The position numbers were made by a program, and so were the translations under genes. 64,000 nucleotides of DNA from NCBI RefSeq assembly GCF_028622115.1, contig NZ_CP097263.1, positions 7,068,001 through 7,132,000 of the forward strand, read 5' to 3'. The DNA is from Kutzneria chonburiensis (lineage in GTDB: Bacteria; Actinomycetota; Actinomycetes; Mycobacteriales; Pseudonocardiaceae). Within the stretch, counting starts at the first letter, position 1. Each line of letters opens with the position of its first letter. This document shows, in pieces, positions 8,118 through 20,001 of this stretch. A model generated the notes under the pieces. That model ran no database searches. It had not been told where the DNA came from and was given only the letters and a program-made list of their open reading frames with translations.

Positions 8118-9004
8118 GACAGCGCCTCCAAAACCTTCGCGGCGTTTTGCACGGCAGCGGCGACGTCGCCGTCGGGCGGGTACAGCAGCGCACGGCCGAC
8201 CACGAGACCGCGAACCACGGGGTGCGCCAAGGCATTTCCCCAGGCGGCGAGGTCATCGGCCGGGTTGCCGGACGGCACTCCGCCGAGCACGACGACCGGC
8301 AACGTGGTGGTGTCCAACACCTTCAGGTCCGACGGGGCCGGCAGCTTCAGCCAGGTGTAGGCCGAGGTGACGCCCAACGCCGAGGCCACGGTGATGGCCC
8401 GGGCCAGCGACTGGGCATCCTTCTGCAGCACCAACTTGCCTGCGGAGTCACGGGTGTACGGCAGCGGCTCGACCATGGCCATCAGGCCCTGACCGGCCAG
8501 ATCGGTCACGGCGTCGGCGCAGCCCTGCAAGGTGGGAATGGTGCCGGCATCGGAGTCCACGATACGCAGCAGCATCTTGCCGCCGTCCAGCCGACAGTCC
8601 GAAATGGACTGGCCGTCGTAGCCGGTGAACCGGTCCTCGATCTCCCAGTCGGCGCCGGCGAGGCCACCGCGGTTCATCGAGCCGATGACGATCTTGTCGT
8701 GCAGCGCGTCGAGCAGCAGCAGCTCCTCGACGATGTCCGGGGTGGCCAGCAGGCCGTCCACCGCCGGGTTGGCCAGCGCGGTGAGCAGCCGGTCAAGCAG
8801 CTCACGGCGGTCGGACATGGCCAGCGGATCGCCGCCGACACCCAACGCCCCCCGGGCTGGGTGATCGGCGGCGACCAGGAACAGCGTGCCCTTGCCGGAC
8901 AGCAGTGACGGCCGGCGCCGCCGCGTGGCGTAGGCGATCGCCACCGCCTGCGGGTCGGTCGCCCTGGTGTGCAGCAGGCCGGCCCACTGCTGGTCAGTCA
9001 ACAA
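8114..9004 (-). CDS. Cgl0159-family (beta/alpha)8 aldolase-like protein, probable IolJ substitute
   Basis: 296 aa, of the DeoC/LacD-like (beta/alpha)8 superfamily. Visible features are LVAADHPARGALGVG near the N-terminus, VDGLLATPDIVEELLLLDAL, and LDGGKMLLRI, whose lysine is a candidate Schiff-base residue. Orthologues accompany actinobacterial inositol clusters including that of Corynebacterium. The classical class II aldolase IolJ is absent here, so this protein most likely splits 2-deoxy-5-keto-gluconate 6-phosphate into malonate semialdehyde and dihydroxyacetone phosphate. That role is inferred from position. It overlaps iolC by 11 nt and iolB by 4 nt. Confidence 0.8.
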   Translation of the reverse strand: MLTDQQWAGLLHTRATDPQAVAIAYATRRRRPSLLSGKGTLFLVAADHPARGALGVGGDPLAMSDRRELLDRLLTALANPAVDGLLATPDIVEELLLLDALHDKIVIGSMNRGGLAGADWEIEDRFTGYDGQSISDCRLDGGKMLLRIVDSDAGTIPTLQGCADAVTDLAGQGLMAMVEPLPYTRDSAGKLVLQKDAQSLARAITVASALGVTSAYTWLKLPAPSDLKVLDTTTLPVVVLGGVPSGNPADDLAAWGNALAHPVVRGLVVGRALLYPPDGDVAAAVQNAAKVLEALS

Positions 9005-9937
9005 GGGAAAGCAACTCCTCGATCTCGCCCGCGTCGGGCATGGCGTCGGCGCAGGCCAGTCGGGAGGCCACGATGGCGCCGGCGGCGTTGGCGTGCCGGG
9101 CGATCGTCACCGGGTCCCAGCCGGCCAGCAGGCCGTTGATCACCGAACCGCCGAACGCGTCGCCGGCCCCCAGCCCGCACACCACCTCGACCCGTTGCGG
9201 CGTCACGGTTTCCCGGTGCTCGGGGGTGGCGACGAGCACGCCGTCGGCCCCCTTCTTCACTAGGGCAAGGGAAATCCCCCTGGCCAGCAGCCGGTCGGCG
9301 GCCTCGTCCGGGTCGGACGTGCCCACCGCCACCTCGACCTCGGCCCGGTTGCCGACGGCCACCGTGACGTGATCGAGCATCCAGCCGATCTCGGCCCGCG
9401 CGGTGTCCACATCGGACCAGAACATCGGCCGGTAATCCAGGTCCAGCACCGTGTGTCCGCGACGGGCCCGCCGCTCCAGGATCTTGCGCTGGGTGGAGCG
9501 AGCCGGTTCGGTGCACACGCCGGTGCCGGTGACCCACAGCAGCGGCACGTCCTCGATGACGTCCCACGGCACGTCGGCCTCGGTCAGCGTGAGATCCGGC
9601 GCGATCGGCAGCCGGTAGAACAGCAGCGGCGGATCGGCCGGCGGGTTCAGTTCGCAGAACACCACCGGTGTCAACAGATCCGGCGCGGTGCCGACGAACT
9701 CCGGCGAGACACCGAAGCCCGTCAGCGCCTTGCGCACGTAGTCGCCGAAGCCGTCCGGACCGACCTTGGTCAGCACGGCCGTGCGCCGGCCGAGCCGGGC
9801 GGCGGCCACCGCGACATTGGTGGCCGTGCCGCCCAGGGACTTGGCGAAGGTGCTCACGTCGGCGAGCGGCACACCGCTCTGCTCCGGGTACAGGTCGACC
9901 CCGACCCGGCCGATCGTGAGCGCCTCCACGTTGCTGC

Positions 9938-9941
<4 letters not shown>
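8994..9941 (-). CDS. iolC: 5-dehydro-2-deoxygluconokinase
   Basis: 315 aa PfkB/ribokinase-family kinase phosphorylating 2-deoxy-5-keto-D-gluconate at C6. It has the glycine-rich entrance [18 protein letters not shown] (about residues 34-51) and the C-terminal signature [18 protein letters not shown] near residue 255, whose Asp is the catalytic base. Length and operon position support IolC over other sugar kinases. Its start overlaps the stop of the upstream transporter ATPase gene by 4 nt. Confidence 0.92.
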
Positions 9942-10713
<772 letters not shown>

Positions 10714-10717
<4 letters not shown>

Positions 10718-11760
10718 CGCCGCGCCCTTTCCGCCCTGGCCCGGAAGCCGTTGTTCACCAGCACCGCGGCCAGCAGCATGATGCCGAGGAACAGCTTGAA
10801 CCAGTCGCTGTTCCAGTGCGCGTAGACGATGCCCTGGTTGGCCATGCCGAAGATCAGCGCGCCGATCGCGGCGCCGACCGCCGAGCCGAAGCCGCCGGTC
10901 AGCAGGCAGCCGCCGATGACCGCCGCGATGATGTACTGGAACTCCAGGCCGATGCCCTGGTTGGCCTGCACGGTGGTGAACCGCAGGATGTTGATCGTGC
11001 CGACCAGCCAGGCCGCGCCCGCGGTCGTCATGAACAGCACGATCTTGCTGCGGCCCACCGGCACGCCGACCGCGCGGGAGCTGGGCGCGGAGCCGCCGAC
11101 GGCGAAGATCCAGTTGCCGAAGCGGGTCCTGGCCAGCACCCAGGCGGCGATCGCCGTCACCAGCACCCACCACACGATGGAGATGGGGAACGTGGTGGTG
11201 CCCAGGGAGAACGTCGACGCGAACAGGTAGCCGGCCGAGGCGTAGCCCGGCGCGGTGGCGATGCCCGACACCTGGACGGTGCCGGTCACCAACGTCGTCA
11301 CGCCGAGGTTGAGGCCCTGCAAGGCGAAGAAGGAGCCCAGCGTCACGATGAAGCTGGGCAGCTTCGTCCGCATCACCAGCCAGCCGTTGAACGCGCCGAC
11401 GGCCAGCGCGAACACCAGCGAGACGCCGATGGCCAGCCAGACGTTCACGCCCAGCTTGGTCGCCAGCATCGCGGTCACCAGCGAGGTCGACGCGGTCATC
11501 ACGCCGGCCGACAGGTCGAACTCGCCGCCGATCATCAGCAGGGCGACGGCCACCGCCACGATCCCGAGCGTGGCCGAGGTGTCCAGCCACGTCGAGATCC
11601 CGGCCGGTGTCACGAACTGACTGGTGATCACCGTGAAGAAGACGAACACCACCAGCGCGCCGAGCAGCGCGCCGATCTCCGGCCGGATGGCCAGTCGGGT
11701 GAGCAGGCTGGGGCTGGCGATGCGCTCGTCAGCCGTCAGCGTGCCCGAGAAATCACTCAT
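10714..11760 (-). CDS. Sugar ABC transporter permease (CUT2 family, inositol importer)
   Basis: 348 aa integral membrane protein with about eight to ten hydrophobic segments. [21 protein letters not shown] is the classic CUT2 permease motif, and [13 protein letters not shown] and [20 protein letters not shown] are also typical. It starts at the ATG at 11760 (MSDFSGTL), which overlaps the stop of the binding-protein gene. It forms the channel with the single-domain ATPase encoded downstream; there is only one permease gene, so a homodimer is expected. Confidence 0.9.
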
Positions 11761-12752
11761 CGGGTTCCCCGTGCCGCATACTGCGCCACCTTGTCCACAT
11801 TGGACTTGTCGACGAAGCCGGGGCCGGTGAGCACGGGCTGGCCGCCGCCGACGGTGTTCGCGTTGTCGTGGTACAGCTTGAGCATCACGATCGGCAGGTA
11901 GCCCTGCTCGTACTGCTGCTGGTCGACCGCGAAGGCGACCTGGCCGGCCTTGATCGCGCTGACCACGTCCGAGTTGAGGTCGAAGGTGGCCACGGTGGCC
12001 TTGGAGTTGGTCTCCTTGGCCGCGTTCACCGCGGACAGCGCGATCTGCGGGTTGAGCGTGAGCACCGCGTCGATCGACGGGTCGGTCTGCAGCGCGCCCT
12101 TGATCTTGGCTTCGACGTCGGTCGGGTTGTTGATGTCGACCTGGAGGTTGGTCGTCTTGCCGAAACCCTGCTTGGCGCCGTCGCAGCGCTGGGCAAGGCC
12201 GACGTTGCCGGCCTCGTGGATCACGCACAGCAGGTTGGTCTTGCCGGCCGTCTTGAGCTTGGCCCCGGCCTGCTGGCCGGCGATGGCCTCGTCCTGGCCG
12301 ACGTGCGCGAGCGCGCCGAAGGCGGCGCTCTGCGACTGGCCGGAGTTGATGGTGATGACCGGGATGCCGGCCTTGACCGCGGCCTGGATGGACGTCTTGA
12401 GCGCGTCCGGGTTGGCCATGGACACGACCAGGCCGTCGACGTGCTGAGCGACCGCGTTGTCGATCAACTTCGACTGCGCCCCAGGATCGCCGTCGGAGTT
12501 GTAGGTGACGTTGACGCCCAGCTGCTTGCCGGCGTCGGTGGCGCCGTTCTTCACCACGTTCCAGAACGAGTCGCCGGCCGAGCCGTGGGTGACCACCGCG
12601 ACGTTGATCGGACCGCCGCCGGTCGCCGTGCCGTTCGCCGGCGCCGACCCGCTGTTGGAGGAAGAGGCGGGTCCGCTGCACGCGGCCAGCGCGATCGCGC
12701 CGGCCGCCGCCGCCATGCCAAGCAGGATCCTCTTGGACTTCTTGGACAACAT
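11757..12752 (-). CDS. Sugar ABC transporter substrate-binding lipoprotein (inositol importer)
   Basis: 331 aa periplasmic-binding-protein-like lipoprotein. The signal peptide has KKSKR, a hydrophobic core and the lipobox LAAC with the lipidated Cys at about residue 25, followed by a Ser/Gly/Ala linker. The mature part (INVAVVTHGSAGDSFWNVV, DGLVVSMANPDALK, IPVITINSG) matches type I ribose/inositol-binding proteins. AGGAG lies just upstream of the ATG. A 30-nt gap, the largest in the operon, separates it from the preceding iolE-like gene. Confidence 0.92.
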   Translation of the reverse strand: MLSKKSKRILLGMAAAAGAIALAACSGPASSSNSGSAPANGTATGGGPINVAVVTHGSAGDSFWNVVKNGATDAGKQLGVNVTYNSDGDPGAQSKLIDNAVAQHVDGLVVSMANPDALKTSIQAAVKAGIPVITINSGQSQSAAFGALAHVGQDEAIAGQQAGAKLKTAGKTNLLCVIHEAGNVGLAQRCDGAKQGFGKTTNLQVDINNPTDVEAKIKGALQTDPSIDAVLTLNPQIALSAVNAAKETNSKATVATFDLNSDVVSAIKAGQVAFAVDQQQYEQGYLPIVMLKLYHDNANTVGGGQPVLTGPGFVDKSNVDKVAQYAARGTR

Positions 12753-12782
12753 TGTCGCTCCTGGGGAAGTGCGGCCGCCGGT

Positions 12783-13670
12783 CTACAGGTCCCGGACGAC
12801 CGTGTCGAGGTAAGCGATGCTCCGAGCGGTGTCACGCAGGGGCTTGGAATCCCCCTCGGTGCCATCCTCGGCCAGGGCGGTGTCCTGCTCGAGGACGTAC
12901 CACCCCTCGTAACCCGCCTCGTGGAGCGAGCGCACGATCGCGCCCACCGCCACATCGCCGTCGCCCAGCGGCACGTACATGCCCTGCGCGACCGCGTCGG
13001 CGTAGCCGAGCCGACCCGACCGAACCTCGTCGGCGATCTCGGCCCGGACATCCTTGAGGTGCACGTGGCTGATCCTGGCGGCATGGCGCTTGGCCAGCTC
13101 GACCGGGTCGGTGCCACCGATCAGCAGGTGCCCGGTGTCCAGGCACAGCGGCAGATCCGAGTCGAGCAGGAAGCGCTCGACCTCGGGGCCGCGTTCGACG
13201 TGCGTGCCCACGTGCGGGTGCAACACCGTCGACAACCCGTGCCGCGCCGCGACTTCCCTGATCGCGGCACAGGTGGAGATGAGGGTGGTCCATTCGCCAT
13301 CGGTCAACTGTGGACGCTCGTCGTAGCCGTCGAGACCCGTTGCCGCGGCGAGCACCAGGACCTCGGCGCCGCCGGCGGCGAGCACCTTCGCGGAGTGCTC
13401 GGCTTCCCTCAGAGTTTCCTCAGTACGGCCGGCGTCGTGCAGCACGACAGCCAGGAATCCGCCGACCAGAGTCAGTTCGTGTCCGCTGAGCGTCTCACGC
13501 AGAACGGCGGGGTCCTCGGGCAGATAGGCCGGCGGACCGAGCTCGGTCGCGGTCAGTCCCAGCTCGCTCATCTGCGACAACACCAGGTCGACGGGCAACA
13601 TCCGGCCCCAGCCCGGCACCTCGCACACGCCCCACGAGATCGGGGCGCCGGCCACCTTGATCGCGGTCAC
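12783..13670 (-). CDS. iolE: Sugar isomerase/epimerase-family protein, probable inosose dehydratase
   Basis: 295 aa AP-endonuclease-2/xylose-isomerase-like TIM barrel. APISWGVCEVPGWG at the N-terminus, VLHPHVGTHVE, LCLDTGHLLIGGTDP and ISHVHLKDV supply metal-binding His/Asp/Glu residues. In this operon the missing step is dehydration of 2-keto-myo-inositol to the diketone used by IolD, so IolE is the best assignment. The related inosose isomerase IolI and the uncharacterised IolH share the fold and cannot be excluded. It overlaps iolG by 4 nt. Confidence 0.8.
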   Translation of the reverse strand: MTAIKVAGAPISWGVCEVPGWGRMLPVDLVLSQMSELGLTATELGPPAYLPEDPAVLRETLSGHELTLVGGFLAVVLHDAGRTEETLREAEHSAKVLAAGGAEVLVLAAATGLDGYDERPQLTDGEWTTLISTCAAIREVAARHGLSTVLHPHVGTHVERGPEVERFLLDSDLPLCLDTGHLLIGGTDPVELAKRHAARISHVHLKDVRAEIADEVRSGRLGYADAVAQGMYVPLGDGDVAVGAIVRSLHEAGYEGWYVLEQDTALAEDGTEGDSKPLRDTARSIAYLDTVVRDL

Positions 13671-14671
13671 GCGCCCACCTCCGAGAGCAGCCGGACCGGG
13701 TTGCCCGAGCGACGCGACTGCTCGCAGGCCTCGGCCAGACGCAGGCTGACCAGGCTGTCCCGAACCGGGGAGGGATTGTCGGCACGACCGGCCACCACGT
13801 CGACGAACACCGCCATCTCGTTGAGGTACGCGTTGCGGAATCGTTCCGGGAATCCGGGGTAGGCGTCAATGGACACCTTGGGCCCGTCCGACTCCAGCGA
13901 GGTCAGCGGCGTGCGAGGGTCTAGACCAACCGTGAGCGAGTCCTTGCTGCCCATGACCTCGATGCGGTGGTCGTAGCCGAGCGGGTCGTGCCGCCCGCCG
14001 GCGATCAGCGCGTGCGCGCCACCGGCGAACTTGAGGGTGATGACCGCGTTGTCCACGTCGTCGGCGTCGGCGAAGGCCTGGTCGACCAGGACCGAGCCGG
14101 AGGCGTAGACCTCGACCACCGGCTCGCCGACCAGCCACGGCACGGCGTCGAGATCGTGCACGAAAAGATCGCGGAAGATGCCCCCGGAGGCCGGCAGGTA
14201 GCCGAAGTCCGGCGGCTGGGCGTCGTTGCCCAGGGCCCGCACCAGGTACACCTTGCCCACCTCACCGGCCCGCAGCCGGCGGTGCAACTCGACGATGGCC
14301 GGGTCGAACCGGCGCTGGAAGCCGACCAGGACGTTGGCCCCGGCCTGCTCGACCTCGTCGACCAGGGCCTGCATGGTGGCCAGGTCGCCGGCGATCGGCT
14401 TCTCGCAGAGCACCGGGATACCGGCGCCGATGCTGCGGCGCAGCATCTCCGGATGGGTGTTGGTCGGGGTGGCCAGCAGGACGCCGTCCGCGGCCAGCAG
14501 CGCGTCGAGGTCGTCGACGTGGCTGGTGCCGTTGCCCAGTTCGGCGGCGGCGCTGGCGGCGCGGCCGGGCACCGGATCGAACAGCACGACCTCGTCCACC
14601 TGGTCAAGGGAGGCGAGGTTGGCGGCGTGCATGGCGCCGATTCGCCCGACGCCGGCAACTCCGATGCGCAT
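13667..14671 (-). CDS. iolG: Inositol 2-dehydrogenase (Gfo/Idh/MocA family)
   Basis: 334 aa oxidoreductase. The N-terminal Rossmann motif MRIGVAGVGRIGAMHA, the CEKPIAGD motif around residue 95 with the catalytic Lys, and the C-terminal DLFVHDLDAVPWLVGEP carrying the His/Asp dyad are typical of myo-inositol 2-dehydrogenases. The ATG at 14671 is preferred over that at 14686 because GGAG lies 9 nt before it. First gene of the minus-strand iol operon, preceded by the two LacI-type operators. Substrate range could include other inositol isomers. Confidence 0.9.
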   Translation of the reverse strand: MRIGVAGVGRIGAMHAANLASLDQVDEVVLFDPVPGRAASAAAELGNGTSHVDDLDALLAADGVLLATPTNTHPEMLRRSIGAGIPVLCEKPIAGDLATMQALVDEVEQAGANVLVGFQRRFDPAIVELHRRLRAGEVGKVYLVRALGNDAQPPDFGYLPASGGIFRDLFVHDLDAVPWLVGEPVVEVYASGSVLVDQAFADADDVDNAVITLKFAGGAHALIAGGRHDPLGYDHRIEVMGSKDSLTVGLDPRTPLTSLESDGPKVSIDAYPGFPERFRNAYLNEMAVFVDVVAGRADNPSPVRDSLVSLRLAEACEQSRRSGNPVRLLSEVGA

Positions 14672-14694
14672 GTGCGGGATCTCCATCCGGTCGT

Positions 14695-14724
14695 TAGAGC
14701 GCTCTATTGGTTGGAGCGCTCCAA
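14695..14724. promoter_or_regulatory. Tandem LacI-type operators between iolG and the lacI-family gene
   Basis: Two perfect palindromes with the central CG step typical of LacI-family sites: TAGAGCGCTCTA (14695-14706) and TTGGAGCGCTCCAA (14711-14724). They share the core GAGCGCTC and their centres are 17 nt apart, so both lie on nearly one DNA-helix face after about 1.6 turns. They are 24 and 80 nt from the flanking start codons and should let the divergent LacI regulator control both arms. Confidence 0.85.
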
Positions 14725-14804
14725 CCCTGTATGGTGCGTCACACGGATGTCAAGAGCCGGTTTCATGCTTGTGACCTTGAATCGGTCAAGCCTGGAGGTG
14801 CGGA

Positions 14805-15803
14805 TTGGGCCGTCCGACCATGGAGGACGTGGCGGCGCGAGCCGGGGTGTCGCGCGCGCTGGTCTCGCTGGTCATGCGGGGCTCGCCCAAGGTCAGCGAG
14901 CAGCGGCGCAGTGCCGTGCTGGCCGCGGCCGAGGAGCTCGGCTACTCCCCGCACCTGATGGCCCGGTCGCTGGCCAGCGCCACCTCGACCGTGCTGGCCG
15001 CGATGGTGTCCGACCTGAACAACGCCTTCTTCGCCGAGGTGGTGGACGGTTTCGACGCCGCCGTCACCGAGCAGGGCTTCGACCTCATCATCAACACCGG
15101 CGGCCGCAGCCCGACCCGGGAGCGCCGCGCGGTCGACAACCTGCTGTCCTTCCGGCCGGCCGGCGTCGCGCTGCTCGGCCCGGTGGTGCCGGCGTCGACG
15201 ATCGCCAAGGCGGCCGAGCAGTCCCCGCTGGTACTGGTCTCCCGCGCGTCGCGTTTGTCCACTGTGGACACCATCAACGACGACGGCGAGGTCGGCTCCG
15301 GGTTGGCCGTCGACCATCTGGTCGAGCTCGGCCACACCCACATCGCCCATCTTGACGGCGGCGGCGGATCGCAGGCATCGTTGCGGCGCAAGGGATACGT
15401 CGCCGCGATGCTGCGGCACGGGCTGGATCCCCTCGTGGTGTCCAGCGAGTACACCGACACCGCCGGCGCTCGGGCCGTACGCGGGCTGATCGAGGCCGGC
15501 GGCCCGCTGCCCACGGCGATCGTGGCGGCCAACGACTACAACGCCGTCGGCGCGATCTCCGCGTTGGAGGACGCCGGACTCCGTGTGCCGCAGGACATCT
15601 CGGTGATCGGCTACGACAACACGTCACTGGCCGCGCTGCGGCACATCTCACTGACCACCGTGGACCAGCCCCGCCACGAGATGGGCCGGCTGGCCGCACA
15701 GGCCCTGATCGACCGGGTGCGCGGGCGGACCGACGCCGTCCACCAGCTGCTGCACCCGTCCCTGGTGGTCCGCGCGACCACCGCGCACCGAGGAGGAATC
15801 TGA
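14805..15803 (+). CDS. LacI-family transcriptional regulator of the inositol locus
   Basis: 332 aa. The N-terminal helix-turn-helix and hinge read [20 protein letters not shown] ... [14 protein letters not shown], followed by a type I periplasmic-binding-like sensor domain ([50 protein letters not shown]). The TTG at 14805 is chosen because GGAGG ends 6 nt before it; an ATG at 14820 is possible but has poorer spacing. It probably represses iolG-iolD and itself with iolA, with inositol or a pathway intermediate as inducer (inference). The next gene starts 2 nt after its stop. Confidence 0.92.
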   Translation: MGRPTMEDVAARAGVSRALVSLVMRGSPKVSEQRRSAVLAAAEELGYSPHLMARSLASATSTVLAAMVSDLNNAFFAEVVDGFDAAVTEQGFDLIINTGGRSPTRERRAVDNLLSFRPAGVALLGPVVPASTIAKAAEQSPLVLVSRASRLSTVDTINDDGEVGSGLAVDHLVELGHTHIAHLDGGGGSQASLRRKGYVAAMLRHGLDPLVVSSEYTDTAGARAVRGLIEAGGPLPTAIVAANDYNAVGAISALEDAGLRVPQDISVIGYDNTSLAALRHISLTTVDQPRHEMGRLAAQALIDRVRGRTDAVHQLLHPSLVVRATTAHRGGI

Positions 15804-15805
15804 CC

Positions 15806-17293
<1,488 letters not shown>

Positions 17294-17338
17294 CGCCGTC
17301 TTCGGTACGGCGGCCGGGCTTCGTGCCACGCTCGAGGT

Positions 17339-18403
17339 ATGAGCCCGGCCAGCCGCAAACGCAAGCCCAGGAAGAACAGCACCGGCAAGGCGCGTCCGCC
17401 GCGGGTGTCGCCGCTGGCCGAGACGATCGAACAGGCGCTGGAGATCAAGAATCTGATGCAGGCCCGGACCTGGGCTTCCGATCTGATCGGCCACTACCGT
17501 GCCATCGCCTGGGACACCGGCACCGACCCGGACATCGGCATCGGCCGGCTGCGGTCCGAGATCGCCGACGTCGGCGGGGCAGCCGGGACATCGGCGGCGC
17601 TGGCCCTCAGCCTGGTCGGCCAACGCACGCCGCGGGCCGAATTCCTGGCGCTGGGCGAGGAACTCGCGTTGGCCACCGGATCGATGCCGGCCTGGTACGC
17701 CGGTGACCTGAAGCTGCGGCTGCGCGCCGCCCGCTCGATCACCGACACCAACCGCAACTACGAGGCGCTGCTGCTGTCCTACGACGACCACTCGCTGGGC
17801 GTGATCGTCGAGCACGTCGGCCTGCTGCGCCTGGTCAAGGTGGTCGTGCGCGGCCCGGACGCCGGCCTCGAGTTCCTCCGCGAGCTCGCGGAGACGTTCG
17901 CGCCCGGCGGGGAGCCCGTCGAACTCGACCCGGTCGAGGTGTCGTACCGCCTGTTCGGCCCGGTGACCATGTTCGTCGCAGAGGGGCCGGACCTCGACAG
18001 CGAGCGGAACCTGCCGGCCGAGCAGTTCCGGAGGCTGATGGGGCGCACGGCGCTGATGGAGGCGGTGCTGTCCGACCTGCCGCCGGCCCCGACCGACGAG
18101 GGCGTGATCGAGCGCTTCATGGCCGACTACGCCACCGATGAGAAGTGGTCGCGCTGGTGGGCGCGTTTCGTGGTGAACAGCGCCGAGGACACTGGCCGCG
18201 CCGCCACCGACTTCGGCGAGGAGTTCGCCCACGCGCAGATCTTCAAGCTGGCGCGGGAGGTGGCCATGCCGGCCGAGGCCGTGCCGGCGGTGACCGAGGC
18301 CATCCGCGCGTGGGCCCGCTTCACCGACGCCGACTGGACCGACGATCTGCCGGCGTTGCTGGCCGGGTACGCCGCACGCAACGCCCGTGAGAACGCATCC
18401 TGA
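17339..18403 (+). CDS. Protein of unknown function, paralogue of the next gene
   Basis: 354 aa, no named domain recognised. It begins with a very basic leader (MSPASRKRKPRKN) and continues with helical, acidic sequence; no membrane segment or signal peptide. It is homologous to the next protein: basic leader, LMQARTWASDLIGHYRAIAW against LYEAQLWAAGLIGGFWRSAW, and YDDHSLGVIVEHV against YSDIVLGVLVDHA. It lacks the C-terminal domain of its neighbour. The region just before it carries no operator I can identify, and the two genes are 23 nt apart and probably co-transcribed. Confidence 0.8.
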   Translation: MSPASRKRKPRKNSTGKARPPRVSPLAETIEQALEIKNLMQARTWASDLIGHYRAIAWDTGTDPDIGIGRLRSEIADVGGAAGTSAALALSLVGQRTPRAEFLALGEELALATGSMPAWYAGDLKLRLRAARSITDTNRNYEALLLSYDDHSLGVIVEHVGLLRLVKVVVRGPDAGLEFLRELAETFAPGGEPVELDPVEVSYRLFGPVTMFVAEGPDLDSERNLPAEQFRRLMGRTALMEAVLSDLPPAPTDEGVIERFMADYATDEKWSRWWARFVVNSAEDTGRAATDFGEEFAHAQIFKLAREVAMPAEAVPAVTEAIRAWARFTDADWTDDLPALLAGYAARNARENAS

Positions 18404-18426
18404 CGCAACGTGCGACGATTCGCCGT

Positions 18427-19947
18427 ATGAGCCCGGTCAGCCGTAACCGCAAGCCCAAGCGCAAGGGCGGGCAGCGCCCGCGCCCGCAGTCTCCGGTGGA
18501 CGCGGCGGTGGTCGCCGCCAACGATCTGCTGGGCATGAAGTCGCTGTACGAGGCGCAGCTGTGGGCGGCGGGGCTGATCGGCGGGTTCTGGCGGTCGGCC
18601 TGGCAGCGTGACGGCGACCCGGACGAGACCATGGACCGCTCGGTGGAGCAGCTGGTCGACGCGCTGGTGGAGAAGGCCACCCCGGCCACTCTGGCGGCAC
18701 TGCTGGCCCTGGGCTCCGTCGGCTACGACGAGGAGCAGGGCTTCTTCCTGGACGCCGCGACCGAGCTGACCTCGGCCGGCGTGTCGGCGCCGGACTGGTA
18801 CCGGCAGGAGCAGCCGGAGCTGGTCGACGCCTGGTCGGTGGCCGACCAGTTCGGCGACGTCGAGCTGATCACCCTCGGCTACTCCGACATCGTCCTTGGC
18901 GTGCTGGTCGACCACGCACAGGCGCTGCACATCGCGCAGATTGCCGTGGTCGAGCGGGCCGAGGCCGACGCCCAGTCGCTGGCCCGGGAACTGGGCGTGA
19001 ACATCGACCCGACGCCCAAGCCGGTGCGCATCACCGCGGCCGAGGCGCTGGAGCGCATCGACGGGCCGCTCGGGCTGTTCCTGGTGGACGGCCCCGAGGC
19101 CCACGGCGAGCTGCTGGACCTGGCCGACGACACCAACCCGGCGATGGAGTTCGCGCTGCTCCAGGCCCGGGTCGCGACCTTGTCCGACGATCTGCCGGAG
19201 CTCGAGGAATTCGAGCCGGTGGTCGAGGAGTTCCTGGCCTCGCGCCCGTTCCCCGACCCCGAGCTGGCCCGGTCGTGGGCCGTGCTGGTGACGAGCTCCG
19301 CGTCGTCCAACGGCCGCCGGGTCCGCCAGATCGGGCCGGCTTCGCTGGACTACCTGCTCAGCGTGGGCGTGCCGGCCAACATCGAGATCTCCGACGAGGA
19401 CCTGGCGCTGCTGCCCGAGGCCATCACCGCCTGGGTGCACTTCACCTGCACGCCCGAGCAGCTCGTGGTGTGGGAAGAGCGGCTGCCCGAGATCCTGGCC
19501 CGCTTCGCCGAGGCCTACCACGACCCCGAGCTGGTCGAGTTCCGTGCCGACAGCGACGAGCTGGTGGCGCTGCGGGACATCGAGGAAGCCCTGGAGGCCG
19601 ACTTCGACGACCTGCTGCCCGTGCCCGAGGACGTCGAGCAGACCGCCCACGTGCTGAAGGTCGCCTTCCCGGGCGCGGAGCGGCAGATCGAGGTGGAGTC
19701 CACCACCTCGTTGGACGAGCTCAGCGTGATCATCCAGCGGGCCTTCGACCTTGAGCCCGACCCCGCCTGGGACTTCGTCACCGCCGCCGGCGGCCTGATC
19801 GGCCCGGAGTCGGACGTCATCGTGGCCGAGATCGGCATCGAGGGCCTGCACTTCGGCTACGTCGTCGGCACGCTGGACACCGCCGAGGCGCGGATCGAGG
19901 TGTTGGCCGTCGGTCAGCGGGCGGGCAAGTACCCGCGGGTCAGCTGA
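18427..19947 (+). CDS. Protein of unknown function with C-terminal pRiA4b ORF-3-like domain
   Basis: 506 aa. Residues 1 to about 390 repeat the architecture of the preceding paralogue, with a basic leader MSPVSRNRKPKRKGG. From about residue 400 the segment AHVLKVAFPGAERQIEVE ... SVIIQRAFDL ... WDFVTAAGG resembles the plasmid pRiA4b ORF-3-like domain, in which a beta-hairpin is followed by a helix and a further strand. No enzymatic residues are evident. The tandem layout, basic leader and acidic remainder suggest a nucleic-acid or ribosome-associated role, but that is speculation. It converges on arfB with a 54-nt gap. Confidence 0.8.
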   Translation: MSPVSRNRKPKRKGGQRPRPQSPVDAAVVAANDLLGMKSLYEAQLWAAGLIGGFWRSAWQRDGDPDETMDRSVEQLVDALVEKATPATLAALLALGSVGYDEEQGFFLDAATELTSAGVSAPDWYRQEQPELVDAWSVADQFGDVELITLGYSDIVLGVLVDHAQALHIAQIAVVERAEADAQSLARELGVNIDPTPKPVRITAAEALERIDGPLGLFLVDGPEAHGELLDLADDTNPAMEFALLQARVATLSDDLPELEEFEPVVEEFLASRPFPDPELARSWAVLVTSSASSNGRRVRQIGPASLDYLLSVGVPANIEISDEDLALLPEAITAWVHFTCTPEQLVVWEERLPEILARFAEAYHDPELVEFRADSDELVALRDIEEALEADFDDLLPVPEDVEQTAHVLKVAFPGAERQIEVESTTSLDELSVIIQRAFDLEPDPAWDFVTAAGGLIGPESDVIVAEIGIEGLHFGYVVGTLDTAEARIEVLAVGQRAGKYPRVS

Positions 19948-20001
19948 TGTGCCGGAAACCGTAATTCTGTGTGTCTGAGAGCGTGACTCGCGGGGGTTGG
20001 A

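Noticed and set aside
15252-15272. Palindrome TGTCCACTGTGGACA inside the lacI-family coding sequence.
   Set aside because: It encodes conserved LSTVDT residues with ordinary codons, and partial versions (GTCCACAATGGAC near 32347, GTCCACATTGGAC near 11795) also occur in genes, so I see no case for an operator.
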